A stretch of DNA of 64,000 bases from Hymenobacter frigidus. Its GTDB lineage: Bacteria > Bacteroidota > Bacteroidia > Cytophagales > Hymenobacteraceae. Every line of letters starts with the position of its first letter. The stretch's first letter is position 1. Of the stretch, positions 1 through 9,287 are shown piece by piece. Both the position numbers and the translations under genes were made by a program. The notes beneath the pieces were generated by a model. The model searched no databases and was not told the DNA's origin. It worked only from the letters and a program-made list of their open reading frames with translations. Where the stretch lies: NCBI RefSeq assembly GCF_014640435.1, contig NZ_BMGY01000005.1, forward strand, positions 1-64,000, read 5' to 3'.

Positions 1-95
1 TTAGAATCTTACTCCACTCCTTTCCTTCATTGACCTAAATTAAGAGGTCGTGTCTGAACATAGGAATAGGATTCGGGGGCAGAGTGGGCAACGGA

Positions 96-2363
96 CTAGC
101 GGCTTAATTCCTGAAAGTAGCGCCGGGCCAGTCGGTTGGGCGCGGGTATGGTGGGTGGTGAGGGTGTGGGCGCAGCCAGCAAGTCGGTGAGGGCGCGGGC
201 CACGGGCTGGCGGGCGGCGGCGCGGGTTGGGCGGCCGGCCCGGACGTCGGCCCCCAACTCGCGCAGGGCTCGCAAGGCCGGCAGGTACGCGCCCGGCCGG
301 CTGAGCGCCGCGCCGGCCAGCACAGTGCCGGCCTGGTCGAGCAGCGCGGCATCGGCGGGGCGGCCGGACAGGCCATTATCGGCGGCCGCCAGCCAGCGCA
401 GGGCAGCGCGCACGGCGGGCTGGGAGGCAGGGGCGGGCAGCGTTTGCTGGCGGCGGGGCACGGCGGCCCCGGCCAGCTCGCCGGTGAGGCGCAGGGTGGC
501 TTCGGGCATGGGCGGCGGCGTGAACCCGGCCTTCTTGACGAAGGCGCGGGTTTGCTGCTGCACTTGCTTGAGCAGGCGCAGGGCGCGGTACTCGTAGGGG
601 AGGGCTTCCTTGAGCTGGCCGGTGCGTAGGCGCAGCTCGGCGGCCCACATCTGGTCGAGCACGGCGCGGAGCTTGGCCTTCACGGCGGGCTCCAGGAAGT
701 CGGCCGTTTCGGAGTCGTCGTGCTTGTGAATGTAGGGCTCCATCAGGGCGTCGGTTTCGGCGGTGGGAGAGGCTTTGGCGGGCGAAACCGGCGCGCTGCC
801 GTGGTCGTGGCCGTCGTGCTCATCGTGCTGTTCCGGGGCCTCGGCGGTGGGGCTGGCGGGCGCGTCCTCGTCTTCGGCAATGGGCGAACGCGGCGCCTGG
901 GCCCCGATGCCGGCTTCGGATTCTTCGCCCATAAACTTGCCGTAGCGCAGGCGCAGGCTCTGCTGGTCGAAGCCCAGGGCATTGGCGCGGCTGGCCACGG
1001 TGGCGGCATCGAGCTTAGGCTTTTCGGCGATGAGCTTTTCGGTGTCGATGATAATCTGGCGCTCGCTGCGGAAGTAGGCCGGGGCCACTTTCACGCCCAT
1101 GCCCAGGTCGGTGGGGCTGTCGGCCACGGCCGTGTCCTGCCACTGCACGAGGTAGGCGTCGGTGCGAGTAGAGTGGCCGTGGTTGTCGTGGGCGGTGAGG
1201 TAGAAGTAAAGCTCGTCGCCGTAGGTCAGGCCCAATTGGGGCAGTTTGAGTTGGCTAATGAGCGTGGCCTGCGCGGTATTGCCGCCCAGGTCCGCGCTCA
1301 AATCGCGCCGCACTTCCCGAAATTTCACGGCCTCGCCTTGGCCCTGGGCTACGGTGATAACCAGCTCAGCCCGGCTCAGGCCGTAGTCATCGCGCACACT
1401 GGCGCGTATCGGCACCTCGGGCCGTTGGCCAATGGCGGCCACCAGCGTATAGGATTTGGGGGTGATGATGCGCAGCACCGGGGCCTGGTCGGCCCGTACA
1501 TCAATGGCGTAATCATCCGAAACCGTGCCCGCAAATCGTAGCCGATAAAGGGTGGAAGTTGTCAGCAGCTGCTCGGTGAAAAACGCGCCGGGCTGCCCGG
1601 CCACGGGTCGCAGCTTCACCCGCTGCCGGCCCAGCTCCAGCTCAGGTACAGCTTTGCTATTGCTGCTCACGCGCACCTGCCAGCGTACCCGCGCTTCCTG
1701 CGAACACTGAAACGAGCCCTGCGCCGGGGCAAAAGCCGGCAGGCGCGTGTAGGCCGGCGGGGTCACCCGCAATTGCGTTTCGGTGATGCGGGGCACCGCC
1801 TGACCCGCAACCGTGGGTTTGCCGGGACTGGAAAAGTGAATGGGTACGCCGGCAGGCTGTTTTTTGGCCCGTGCCGCTGGCCACCACCAGGCTACGGCAC
1901 TGGCTATTAGCAGTATTCCCATTAGCCAAGTGGCTTTTCGAAAATCCACGGGCAAGGTCAGGGCATCGGCCGTGCGCAGCTCGGCCACGCGCCGGGCCAC
2001 CCGCTGCTGCTGCAGCTGTTCCAGGAGGTTTAGGTCGGCCGGGTTACGCAGTAGCAGGCCAGTGCTGTCCTCCAGCTCCGCAAACTGCCGGTCGAGCCGG
2101 GGCGCGGTGGTGGCCAGCTGCACCAGACGTAAGGGCCAGAGTTGCCATCCAATCAAAGCCAAACCCAGGCCGGCCGCCGCCACCAACGCTGGCCCCGCCG
2201 CCGGCCACTGCCGGCCCATTACTGCCAGCAGCGCGGCTCCGGCCAGCGCGGGCAGCAGCACTGCCGCCACCCGCCGGGCCACGTAGCGTTGGCCCACCGC
2301 CCGTACTGCCTGCCGGGCCTGGTTTACAGTCACCGTTGGCGAAGAATCAATTACCTGGCTCAT
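96..2363 (-). CDS. DUF4175-like membrane protein, last gene of MoxR/DUF58/BatA cluster
   Basis: A protein of about 755 residues. Hydrophobic helices lie near residues 30-50, 60-80 and 145-165. A long periplasmic-looking beta-rich region follows, then an Ala/Gln-rich helical C-terminal part. An acidic His-rich patch (EQHDEHDGHDHG) lies near the middle. The architecture resembles the DUF4175-type proteins that accompany BatA in Bacteroidota; the biochemical role is unknown. The start at 2363 (MSQVIDSS) is chosen because it forms an ATGA overlap with the stop of the BatA-like gene, implying translational coupling; a longer ORF reaching 2453 would overlap that gene by about 90 bases. Probably a membrane partner of the MoxR-DUF58 complex (inference). 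Confidence 0.75.
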   Translation of the reverse strand: MSQVIDSSPTVTVNQARQAVRAVGQRYVARRVAAVLLPALAGAALLAVMGRQWPAAGPALVAAAGLGLALIGWQLWPLRLVQLATTAPRLDRQFAELEDSTGLLLRNPADLNLLEQLQQQRVARRVAELRTADALTLPVDFRKATWLMGILLIASAVAWWWPAARAKKQPAGVPIHFSSPGKPTVAGQAVPRITETQLRVTPPAYTRLPAFAPAQGSFQCSQEARVRWQVRVSSNSKAVPELELGRQRVKLRPVAGQPGAFFTEQLLTTSTLYRLRFAGTVSDDYAIDVRADQAPVLRIITPKSYTLVAAIGQRPEVPIRASVRDDYGLSRAELVITVAQGQGEAVKFREVRRDLSADLGGNTAQATLISQLKLPQLGLTYGDELYFYLTAHDNHGHSTRTDAYLVQWQDTAVADSPTDLGMGVKVAPAYFRSERQIIIDTEKLIAEKPKLDAATVASRANALGFDQQSLRLRYGKFMGEESEAGIGAQAPRSPIAEDEDAPASPTAEAPEQHDEHDGHDHGSAPVSPAKASPTAETDALMEPYIHKHDDSETADFLEPAVKAKLRAVLDQMWAAELRLRTGQLKEALPYEYRALRLLKQVQQQTRAFVKKAGFTPPPMPEATLRLTGELAGAAVPRRQQTLPAPASQPAVRAALRWLAAADNGLSGRPADAALLDQAGTVLAGAALSRPGAYLPALRALRELGADVRAGRPTRAAARQPVARALTDLLAAPTPSPPTIPAPNRLARRYFQELSR

Positions 2364-3988
2364 AATAGCGGCGAAGACAATATCCGGACTTCCCGCCGGC
2401 GAGCCAGCAGGCGCTCGAGCAGGAACAGCAGCCCGGCTGCCAGCACCAGCCACGGCCGCAAATCGGTGACGCGAAACGCTGGCGGTGCGGGCGGGCTGGT
2501 TTTGGTTGGAGTAGCATTGCCACCGAAAAGCTGCGTGGGGTCAAGGGTGCGTTGGTCGTGGGTTGCCAGCGCTTGGTCGAGGGCTGCTTCGGCGGAAGGA
2601 AGGTCGTCGGTAAGTGCTGGTTGCAGTAGCGCCAGCAGGCGGGCGGGCAGGGTGGGGTCGTCGCCCAACTCACTCCACGCTGGGTTCAGGCGAGTGTGAA
2701 GTTGGTAAATCGCACCAGCGTCCTGCGCTTGGCGCGTGAGCACGGGTCGTCCCTGGCCATCCGTCCACAGCGGCCGGGCCGTTTTCATGGGCGTAATATC
2801 GTCCCGTCGAAACACGGCGACTGCCGCTGCTTCAGCTTCGTTGGTTGCCAGGGTTGCCGTATCGGCCACGCCCGCGCCGCGGGTTTCCTGCCAGATTTTG
2901 GTGCCCTTGCCCGCTGCGGTACGCCAGGCGGCGGGCAGGGGCGCATCACTCAGCCAGAAAAGCCAATCGGCAGGCATAGTTGAAACCGGAATTTGGGCAG
3001 TCGTGGTGAGGGCCAACGGCACGGGCAGGCCCACGGCCGCGGCCCGTAGGCCCGCTCGCAAGTAGCGCGCATCAGACGCGTAACCAGCTGTTGCGTAGAT
3101 AACCACGCGCAAAGGCTGGGTGCGTACTGGGATGGTCAACTCTGGATTTGCCAAGGAGTCCTCAGCAGCTCCCAACGGTTTCAATAGGCTTCCCGTTGCG
3201 CCATTCTCAAACTGCAACGGCGGCAACCCGGCCACGCGCAACTGCGCACCCGGCTGGGGCCGGGCCACCGAAACCAGCCGAAATGAAGTCCGCGTCTCGT
3301 CGCTTTGGCCCAGCAGCAACTGCAGGCTATCGCGGTGCAGGGCAGCGGCCTGCAGCCAGATTTTGACAACACTATTGGGGAGCATTTGCCAAGTCACAGC
3401 AGCGGGTAGCGGTGGGTGAATTCCTTGGAAATTCCGCACTGCCGCCGATGTCACCACGAAAAGCGGCTGGCCCGGAAATACGTCAGCGGCCTGCCGCACC
3501 CGCGCCCAAGCGAATCGTTCTGGCTGGTCGGAGCCCATTACCACTCCGTTTGGTGAGCCACCGCGCCGAACTGCCGAATCGGCTCGCCAGGTACCTCTTG
3601 GCACACGGGCAAACTCAGCGGCCAGCCAGCGCACCACGTAGCCCCGACGCCGCAGCGAGTCGATGGTTGGCCGCAGGGCCGTGAAAGCGGGCGTGCCCAG
3701 CACCTCGGGGCTCAGCAGTACCTGGCCCCGGCTGGCGGGCTGGAGCTGCCGCCACACGGGCTCGGCCACGGCCAGGGCCAGCACGGCCAGCAGCGCGGCG
3801 CGGAGCAGCAAAAGCCACACCTGCTCCAGCTTCAGGTTGCGCAGACGGCGGTTGGCCCCGGCGGCCAGCCAGCGCAGGCTGCCCACGGCCACTTCGCGGC
3901 CCGGCCGGCGGTTCCATAGGTGAATGGCCACCGGCACCAAAAGGCCTAGCAGGGCCAGCAGCGCAAATGGATTGAGGAGCGTGAACAA
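2360..3988 (-). CDS. BatA N-terminal domain protein
   Basis: A 542-residue protein. The first 80 residues form the two-helix BatA domain (LLNPFALLALLGLLVPVAIHLW, then a second helix ending near residue 80, with the basic WNRRPGRE loop between). A large soluble region follows, then a C-terminal helix near residues 510-530 and a basic tail, so both ends are membrane-anchored. No clear MIDAS motif is visible, so it resembles the BatA-domain/DUF4159-like relatives rather than a true VWA protein. It overlaps the next gene by an ATGA. The DUF58 gene lies about 80 bases upstream on the same strand. Named in Bacteroides for aerotolerance; its role here is inferred from family and context only. Confidence 0.85.
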   Translation of the reverse strand: MFTLLNPFALLALLGLLVPVAIHLWNRRPGREVAVGSLRWLAAGANRRLRNLKLEQVWLLLLRAALLAVLALAVAEPVWRQLQPASRGQVLLSPEVLGTPAFTALRPTIDSLRRRGYVVRWLAAEFARVPRGTWRADSAVRRGGSPNGVVMGSDQPERFAWARVRQAADVFPGQPLFVVTSAAVRNFQGIHPPLPAAVTWQMLPNSVVKIWLQAAALHRDSLQLLLGQSDETRTSFRLVSVARPQPGAQLRVAGLPPLQFENGATGSLLKPLGAAEDSLANPELTIPVRTQPLRVVIYATAGYASDARYLRAGLRAAAVGLPVPLALTTTAQIPVSTMPADWLFWLSDAPLPAAWRTAAGKGTKIWQETRGAGVADTATLATNEAEAAAVAVFRRDDITPMKTARPLWTDGQGRPVLTRQAQDAGAIYQLHTRLNPAWSELGDDPTLPARLLALLQPALTDDLPSAEAALDQALATHDQRTLDPTQLFGGNATPTKTSPPAPPAFRVTDLRPWLVLAAGLLFLLERLLARRREVRILSSPLL

Positions 3989-4067
3989 GTGAAGTTAAAA
4001 GTTAAAAGTTGAGAGTTAAAAAGCAAAAGGAATAGGTGAAAACATTAGCTGTTTTAACCTTTCACCT

Positions 4068-4940
4068 TTAACTATTTTTGCGTTTTCGCAGAAACTCCCG
4101 AATGGCTCCATCCAGCGGCTCGGCAGTGCTGAGCTGATGGTAGTCGAAGCCTTGGCGGCGGGCCGTTTGGGCGGTGTCGCGCAGCCACTGCTGCAATTGT
4201 TGCTGGTAAGCCGGCCGTTGCTGGTCGGCATCAATCTGCAGGGTTTGGCCGCTCTCTAAATCCCGGAAAGTAACCGCGCCCTGGTAGCTGAATGTGAGCT
4301 CGTTATGAGATAATAAATGCAGCAATAGTACGTCGCCGCTGGTAGCCCGCAGGCGGGTGAGCAGGGTGCTGATTTCAGCTTCGGACTCGTACAAATCACT
4401 CACGCACACGGTGAGCGCTCGCTGCCGCCGGGCCGTGAGCGGGGCCAGGGTCGCATGGTCGGGGAAGCTCCCGGCGGCCTCAACGGTTTCGAGGGCGTGG
4501 TAGAGGCGGGGGAGTTGGCGGGCATCGGCGCGGGGCGGCAAATGGCGCAAGCCGGTGGGACTAAGAATGGTGAGGCCCACGGCATCGCCTTGCTGAGTGG
4601 CGAGGTAGGCCAGCGAGGCTAGCAGCAGCCGGGCGTAGTCGAGCTTGGTGAGGCCGTTGTCGTCGCGGTGGTTCATGCTGGCGCTGGCATCGAGCAGCAA
4701 ATGCACGGTCAGGCTGGTGTCGATTTCGGACTCGCGCAAATAGTAGCGGTCCGAGCGGGCGGCCAGGCGCCAATCCAGGCGGCGCAGGTCGTCGCCGGGT
4801 TGGTAGGGGCGGTACTGGCTGAACTCCATGCCCGCGCCGTGCCGCCGGCTGGCGTGCGCGCCGTTGAGGAACCCTTCGGCCACTTGCCGGGCCGCCAGGG
4901 ACAGGTTGCGCAGGCCGTGCAGAAGTTCGGGGGAGAGCAA
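4068..4940 (-). CDS. DUF58 domain protein (VWA-like), MoxR partner
   Basis: A 290-residue cytoplasmic protein. It has the DUF58 signature: the RPYQPGDDLRRLDW block at residues 44-57, then a VWA-like strand with DASAS at residues 84-88 (D-x-S-x-S of a MIDAS). Full length for the family, with no transmembrane segments. DUF58 proteins act with MoxR AAA+ ATPases in assembly or activation of partner complexes. It lies between the MoxR gene (upstream, separated by a palindromic repeat) and the BatA-like gene, the usual order in Bacteroidota. The ATG at 4940 gives MLSPELLHGLRNLSL, the typical N-terminus of this family. Confidence 0.9.
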   Translation of the reverse strand: MLSPELLHGLRNLSLAARQVAEGFLNGAHASRRHGAGMEFSQYRPYQPGDDLRRLDWRLAARSDRYYLRESEIDTSLTVHLLLDASASMNHRDDNGLTKLDYARLLLASLAYLATQQGDAVGLTILSPTGLRHLPPRADARQLPRLYHALETVEAAGSFPDHATLAPLTARRQRALTVCVSDLYESEAEISTLLTRLRATSGDVLLLHLLSHNELTFSYQGAVTFRDLESGQTLQIDADQQRPAYQQQLQQWLRDTAQTARRQGFDYHQLSTAEPLDGAIREFLRKRKNS

Positions 4941-4977
4941 TTTTAGGGAGCAGTTAACAGTGAGCAGTGAGCTAAAA

Positions 4978-5078
4978 GAACGTCATGTCGAGCGTAGCCG
5001 AGACATCTCGCTCGCATCATTGAACGATTGAATTACTTCGGCACGCGAGATGTCTCGGCTGCGCTCGACATGACGTTC
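4978..5078. repeat. Palindromic element, family A (copy 1)
   Basis: Two arms of about 35 bases (GAACGTCATGTCGAGCG... and its near-perfect inverse ending CTCGACATGACGTTC) flank a short AT-richer centre. It sits between the DUF58 and MoxR genes. Core arm of the family: CGTCATGCCGAGCGNAGCCG. Confidence 0.95.
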
Positions 5079-5108
5079 AACTGAACACGTTTAATCAACG
5101 ACGTTCAA

Positions 5109-6086
5109 TCAAACCTGAACCGCTTTCAGTAATTCCACCACCGCATCATCCGTCGTCAGATTCTCGGCTTCGGCGTTGAAATTCAGTAGCACCCGGTGGC
5201 GCAACACCGGCGGGGCCAGCGTGCGAATGTCCTCCAGCGTAGCGGCGAAGCGGCCGTGCAGCAGGGCCCGCGCTTTGGCGCAAAGTATCAGGGCCTGCCC
5301 GGCTCGTGGTCCCGCACCCCAGCGTCCGTAGTCCTTAATAAATTTCACTTCCGAAGTAGCTGGCCGCGTGGCCCGCACCAGTCGGTTCACAAAATCCATC
5401 AGCTCGGGGCTGAAGCTGACCTGGCGCACAAGGGCCTGCAGGGCACGGATATCGGCGCCGCCCAGCACCGGCTGCACGGCCTGGCCCGCCGCGCCGGTGG
5501 TGCCGCGCAGCACGGCCAGCTCCTCCTCGGCGGTGGGGTAGCCGATGCGCACATACAGCAAAAACCGGTCGAGCTGGGCCTCGGGCAGGGGGTAGGTGCC
5601 GCTTTGCTCGATGGGGTTTTGGGTGGCCAGCAGGAAGAACGGCTTGGGCAGCGCGTGCTCCTGCCCGGCGTAGGTGACGTGGCCTTCCTGCATGGCCTCC
5701 AGCAGGGCGGCCTGGGTTTTGGGCGGCGTCCGGTTGATTTCATCGGCCAGCACCAGGCTGGCGAAAATAGGGCCGGGGTTGAATTTGAACGAGCGGTGGC
5801 CGGTGCCGTGGTCTTCTTCCAATACTTCGGTGCCGAGGATGTCGGTCGGCATCAGGTCGGGCGTGAACTGGATGCGGCGGAAGGGCAAATCGGTGGCGGC
5901 GGCCAGCGTGCGCACCAGCAGCGTCTTGGCCAGGCCGGGCACGCCTTCCAGCAGTGCATGGCCGCCGGCCAGCAAGGCCACCAGCACTTCATCCAACACA
6001 GTTTCCTGGCCCACGATAACCTTGGCGATTTCGGCTTTGAGAACCGGCAGCTTGGCTAGGAGGGTGTTTACTTCTTGTTCGGTCAT
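5109..6086 (-). CDS. MoxR family AAA+ ATPase
   Basis: A 325-residue AAA+ ATPase of the MoxR subfamily. Walker A GVPGLAKT is at residues 48-55, Walker B LVLADEINR at 111-119, and sensor 1 ATQNPIEQSG near 155-164, followed by PLPEAQLDRF, the MoxR fingerprint. It is expected to act as a cytoplasmic chaperone-like ATPase on the DUF58/BatA proteins encoded next. The start at 6086 (MTEQEVNTLL) is preferred. The longer ORF to 6119 begins on an ATG that belongs to the adjacent palindromic repeat arm. Confidence 0.92.
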   Translation of the reverse strand: MTEQEVNTLLAKLPVLKAEIAKVIVGQETVLDEVLVALLAGGHALLEGVPGLAKTLLVRTLAAATDLPFRRIQFTPDLMPTDILGTEVLEEDHGTGHRSFKFNPGPIFASLVLADEINRTPPKTQAALLEAMQEGHVTYAGQEHALPKPFFLLATQNPIEQSGTYPLPEAQLDRFLLYVRIGYPTAEEELAVLRGTTGAAGQAVQPVLGGADIRALQALVRQVSFSPELMDFVNRLVRATRPATSEVKFIKDYGRWGAGPRAGQALILCAKARALLHGRFAATLEDIRTLAPPVLRHRVLLNFNAEAENLTTDDAVVELLKAVQV

Positions 6087-6112
6087 GGGGGGTATAAAGT
6101 CGTATTGCAAGT

Positions 6113-6223
6113 ACGTCATGCCGAGCGCAGCCGAGGCATCTCGCGTGTACTACTAAATCGATTTTTGCAGTGATTTTGATTACTGCCACAAGCGAGATGC
6201 CTCGGCTGCGCTCGGCATGACGT
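6113..6223. repeat. Palindromic element, family A (copy 2)
   Basis: Arms ACGTCATGCCGAGCGCAGCC and inverse, about 35 bases each, with an AT-rich centre. It lies immediately upstream of the MoxR gene and provides a false upstream ATG for it. Confidence 0.95.
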
Positions 6224-6240
6224 GCCATTAAAGCAAATCG

Positions 6241-6864
6241 TCACGTCAGCGCGTACAGCAGAATATTTACCCCAAACTTGGTGTTGTCCTCCGCCAAAAA
6301 ACGCTTGTTGCGGAAGTCGTAATCCCACTCGCAGCCGTAGTCTTTGTTGGAGTAAAGCACGCCGATGCGGCCCTTTATTTCCACGGCTTTCAGGTAGTCG
6401 TGCACGAGGTCGTCGCCCCAGCCATTCAGCTCGAAGCCGGTGTTGGGCGGGCCGTCTTTGAAGGTGAAAAACTGGGAATAAATCGGGTGGGTTTTGGGGA
6501 TTTTCTTCAGGGCACTGGCCCCGAAGCACTGGCGCATCTGCTCCTCAAAAGAGCGGGCAAACAGGCCGTCGATATCGTGATTGCAGTCGTCGACGAACAC
6601 AAAGCCGCCGTTGCGAACGTATTGGGTAAAATTCTGTTTCTCAGCACCAGAAAACTGCACCAGCCGGTGGCCCGAGAGGTAGCAGAATGGGTAATTGAAC
6701 AGCTCCGGACTATCCAGGGCCACTACTTTTTCTTTGGGGGCAATGGGCACTTTGGTGTACTGCACTAGTGAGTGCAGCAGGTTGGCCGGCATGCGCTCGT
6801 CCACGGCGTCCCAGTCGCCGGAGTGGTACTTCAGGCGCACAAAAGTGAAAGGGGCAGCGGGCAC
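6241..6864 (-). CDS. DUF4159 domain protein
   Basis: At least 207 residues covering a complete DUF4159 domain (FTFVRLKYHSGDWDAVDERMPANLL near the start, the GGFVFVDDCNHDIDG core, C-terminal KFGVNILLYALT). DUF4159 folds like a glutamine-amidotransferase-type domain and is a routine companion of MoxR/DUF58/BatA genes. The start is uncertain. GTG at 6864 gives a short leaderless protein. The frame stays open upstream for about 50 codons and encodes a signal-peptide-like stretch (GLLVLVFFYASTSFS) just before the domain, but no ATG, GTG or TTG occurs there in this frame, and a T9 run (minus strand) is present. A homopolymer sequencing error or non-canonical start is possible. Confidence 0.8.
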   Translation of the reverse strand: MPAAPFTFVRLKYHSGDWDAVDERMPANLLHSLVQYTKVPIAPKEKVVALDSPELFNYPFCYLSGHRLVQFSGAEKQNFTQYVRNGGFVFVDDCNHDIDGLFARSFEEQMRQCFGASALKKIPKTHPIYSQFFTFKDGPPNTGFELNGWGDDLVHDYLKAVEIKGRIGVLYSNKDYGCEWDYDFRNKRFLAEDNTKFGVNILLYALT

Positions 6865-7144
6865 AGAGAACGAAGTAGAAGCGTAAAAAAAAACGAGGAC
6901 GAGTAAGCCGGGCGCTTGAGCGATAGTCGGACTAAAAATAAACGGGTTGCTTTGGCGTTGAATTATGCCCGTTGAAGTCGGTGCAGAACTCGATATTTTA
7001 GCATCAAGCCAGTGCGCAACCTATTGGCTGGCCGGTGCAGTAGCTATTTTTACGGATTATTCAACCGGGCTATCGTCGGCTAAGCTACTGCTGAATCATC
7101 GGCCGCCCGCCGTTCATCGTCCTCATCACACCCCCCTACGCCCT

Positions 7145-7771
7145 ATGAAAAAGCTCCTGATTATTGGCGTGCTGAGTTTGCTCATTACGCCGCTGGCCCA
7201 GGCCCAGTTCGGGATTAAAGGCGGGCTGAACGTGGCGGAGCTGACCGGCCGCGACGGCGAAAGTACTTCATATAGGCCGTTTTACCACGTCGGGGCCTTC
7301 TACGAAGCCAACCTGTTCGGGCCGCTCTCCATTCAGCCCGAAGTGCAGTATTCGGTGGCCGGCGGCAACCTGAAATCAGCCTTTACCAACTACGACAGCA
7401 AACTGCACTACCTCACGGTGCCCGTGCTGGCCAAGCTCACGCTCGGGCCGGTGTTCGTGGAGGCCGGGCCGCAATTTGGGGTGCTGCTCAGCGCCAATCA
7501 ATCGGGCACCATGCAGGTGGGCTTCACCGCCGATGGCAAGCCGGCTTATGGCAACGAGTCGCGCCCGGCCACCAGCGAGTTCAAGCGCAACGATTTTAGC
7601 GTGGTGGGTGGCGTGGGCCTCAAGCTGGGCGGTAGTCTATCGCTGGGCGGCCGCCTGGTCGCTGGCCTCAACGACATTAATGACGCGAAAAACCTGTCCG
7701 GCATCAACGACCCGCGGCTGCAAAACCGGGTGTTTCAGGTGTACGCCGCGCTTCAGTTTGGCAAGAAGTAG
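7145..7771 (+). CDS. Small outer-membrane beta-barrel protein (PorT/porin-like family)
   Basis: A 208-residue protein. A signal peptide (MKKLLIIGVLSLLITPLAQAQ) is followed by alternating hydrophobic strands beginning FGIKGGLNVAEL, typical of the Bacteroidota outer-membrane beta-barrel (OMP_b-brl_2) family, and ending in VYAALQFGKK. It probably forms an 8-strand barrel; its ligand is unknown. The start at 7145 is chosen because it yields the signal peptide; the ORF extends upstream without a plausible leader. It is transcribed divergently from the DUF4159 gene and followed by a palindromic element. Confidence 0.85.
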   Translation: MKKLLIIGVLSLLITPLAQAQFGIKGGLNVAELTGRDGESTSYRPFYHVGAFYEANLFGPLSIQPEVQYSVAGGNLKSAFTNYDSKLHYLTVPVLAKLTLGPVFVEAGPQFGVLLSANQSGTMQVGFTADGKPAYGNESRPATSEFKRNDFSVVGGVGLKLGGSLSLGGRLVAGLNDINDAKNLSGINDPRLQNRVFQVYAALQFGKK

Positions 7772-7786
7772 GCTTAAGAATACGTG

Positions 7787-7903
7787 AATCGTTTGTCATC
7801 CTGAGCAGAGCGAAGGACCTTATCACCGCTGAGCTTTCTGCAGTAATTGCAATCGGCACCAACGTGATAGGGTCCTTCGCTTCGCTCAGGATGACAAACG
7901 ATT
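7787..7903. repeat. Palindromic element, family B (copy 1)
   Basis: The outer arms AATCGTTTGTCATCCTGAGC and inverse are perfect for about 20 bases, then continue imperfectly (GAAGGACCTTATCAC / GTGATAGGGTCCTTC). The element lies between convergent genes and may also terminate them. Confidence 0.95.
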
Positions 7904-7914
7904 ATTGCAATCCC

Positions 7915-9240
7915 CTAAACAGCGTCCGACAAGCTCGTGAACGTGAAGTCGCGAATCTTGAGCGGTGGAATCAGGCAGCCGGCCAGGCGCTGGGGCCGGC
8001 CGATGGCCTCGATGTTGTTGAGCATGATGATGGGGCTCTCGTTGAAGCGCAGGTTCTTGATGGGGAACTTGATTTTCCCGTTCTCGATGTAGAACGTTCC
8101 GTCCCGGGTCAGGCCGGTGTAGAGCAGCGTCTGCGGGTCGACTTCGCGGATGTACCAGAGGCGCGTGACTAAGATGCCCTTGGCTGTGCCCTTAATGAGG
8201 TCGGCGGTGCTTTGGGTGCCGCCCGCCATGATGAAACCGCTGGGAAAAGCCGTGGCAGCCACCTTGTTTTTCTCGGCCCAGAAGCGGGAGTAGTATAGCT
8301 GCTTCACTACGCCTTTCTCAATCCAGCTCAGGCGCTTGGTGGGCAGGCCCTCGCCGTCGAAGGCGCTGCCGGGCACCTCGGCGTTCATGGGGTCGGAGTA
8401 AATGTTGATGCGCTCATCAAACAGCTTCTCGCCCTTGCGGTTGCCACCGCCTTTTTTGGTCATGAAGCTCCGGCCTTCATCAGCCGAGCGGGCGTCGAGG
8501 CCGTACATCAGGCCGCCGAGCAGCGACAAGTCGCCGCCGTCCATGAGGGCGGCGGGCTCCAGAATCACGGTGTACTTGCCGGGCTCGATGGCCTTGGCAT
8601 TCACCGAGCCCAGGGCTTTGTCGGCGGCACGCTGGGTGAGGGCTTTGGCGTTGAGCTTGGCCGGGTCCGTCACGTCGGCAATGGCGTAGCCCGAGCCGCG
8701 GCCGTCGGCGGTGCGCACCGTTACCGAAAAGTCGGTGTTGGTGGACTGTTGGTAGGCCTCCAGGCCCTTGGAGTTGCGCAGGGCTTGAAACCGGGTGCCG
8801 CCATCCAGAAAGCCGGCGGCGGTCAGGTTTTTGGCGGCGCACAGGGCCATGCTGTCGGCCGCGGCCTGGGCGCGGGTAGCGGCGGTGAGCTGCGTAGTAG
8901 CCGCCGAGGGCGGGCTCAAAAAGGTTTGGGGACCCAGCATCGGCACGTACTCCGGGCTTTCGGGGGCGAGCTTGGCAATTTCTTCGGCCCGCTGCACGCA
9001 GCGCTTCAGGGCCGCGTCGTCGAACTCGTTGCAGGTGGCAATGCCGGAGCGTTTGCCGAAGCGCGACTCCACGGCCAGCGACACGGTATCGGCCGCGCCG
9101 GCCGTGCTCACGCTGTTGCGGGCGTAGCGAATGTTGCCCATGGTGCGCCCGTTCAGCGACACCGCGCACTCATCGGCAGTGCTGTAAGCGAGGACTTTTT
9201 TGAGGAGCGTCTGGGCTTCGTCTTTGGAGAGAATAGCCAT
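7915..9240 (-). CDS. PmbA/TldE-like metallopeptidase subunit, pair 1
   Basis: A 441-residue TldD/PmbA superfamily protein of the PmbA (TldE) type, which lacks the HExxxH zinc motif and is thought to bind the substrate peptide for TldD. It starts MAILSKDEAQTLLKKVL and ends PPLKIRDFTFTSLSDAV, nearly identical to the other two PmbA-like proteins in this window. It is encoded directly downstream of its TldD partner with a family E palindrome between. The start at 9240 is set by alignment with the paralogues. The family cleaves modified peptides (E. coli microcin B17, CcdA); the substrate here is unknown. Confidence 0.9.
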   Translation of the reverse strand: MAILSKDEAQTLLKKVLAYSTADECAVSLNGRTMGNIRYARNSVSTAGAADTVSLAVESRFGKRSGIATCNEFDDAALKRCVQRAEEIAKLAPESPEYVPMLGPQTFLSPPSAATTQLTAATRAQAAADSMALCAAKNLTAAGFLDGGTRFQALRNSKGLEAYQQSTNTDFSVTVRTADGRGSGYAIADVTDPAKLNAKALTQRAADKALGSVNAKAIEPGKYTVILEPAALMDGGDLSLLGGLMYGLDARSADEGRSFMTKKGGGNRKGEKLFDERINIYSDPMNAEVPGSAFDGEGLPTKRLSWIEKGVVKQLYYSRFWAEKNKVAATAFPSGFIMAGGTQSTADLIKGTAKGILVTRLWYIREVDPQTLLYTGLTRDGTFYIENGKIKFPIKNLRFNESPIIMLNNIEAIGRPQRLAGCLIPPLKIRDFTFTSLSDAV

Positions 9241-9287
9241 GATGATTGGATTTGCAGAAATTGAAGATTGGGACATTCGGGCAGCGG

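Noticed and set aside
1..95. Possible C-terminus of another gene at the window start
   Set aside because: Only very short frames (nine codons or fewer) exist on either strand; nothing supportable.
6965..7144. N-terminal extension of the outer-membrane barrel gene
   Set aside because: It would bury the clear signal peptide starting at 7145.
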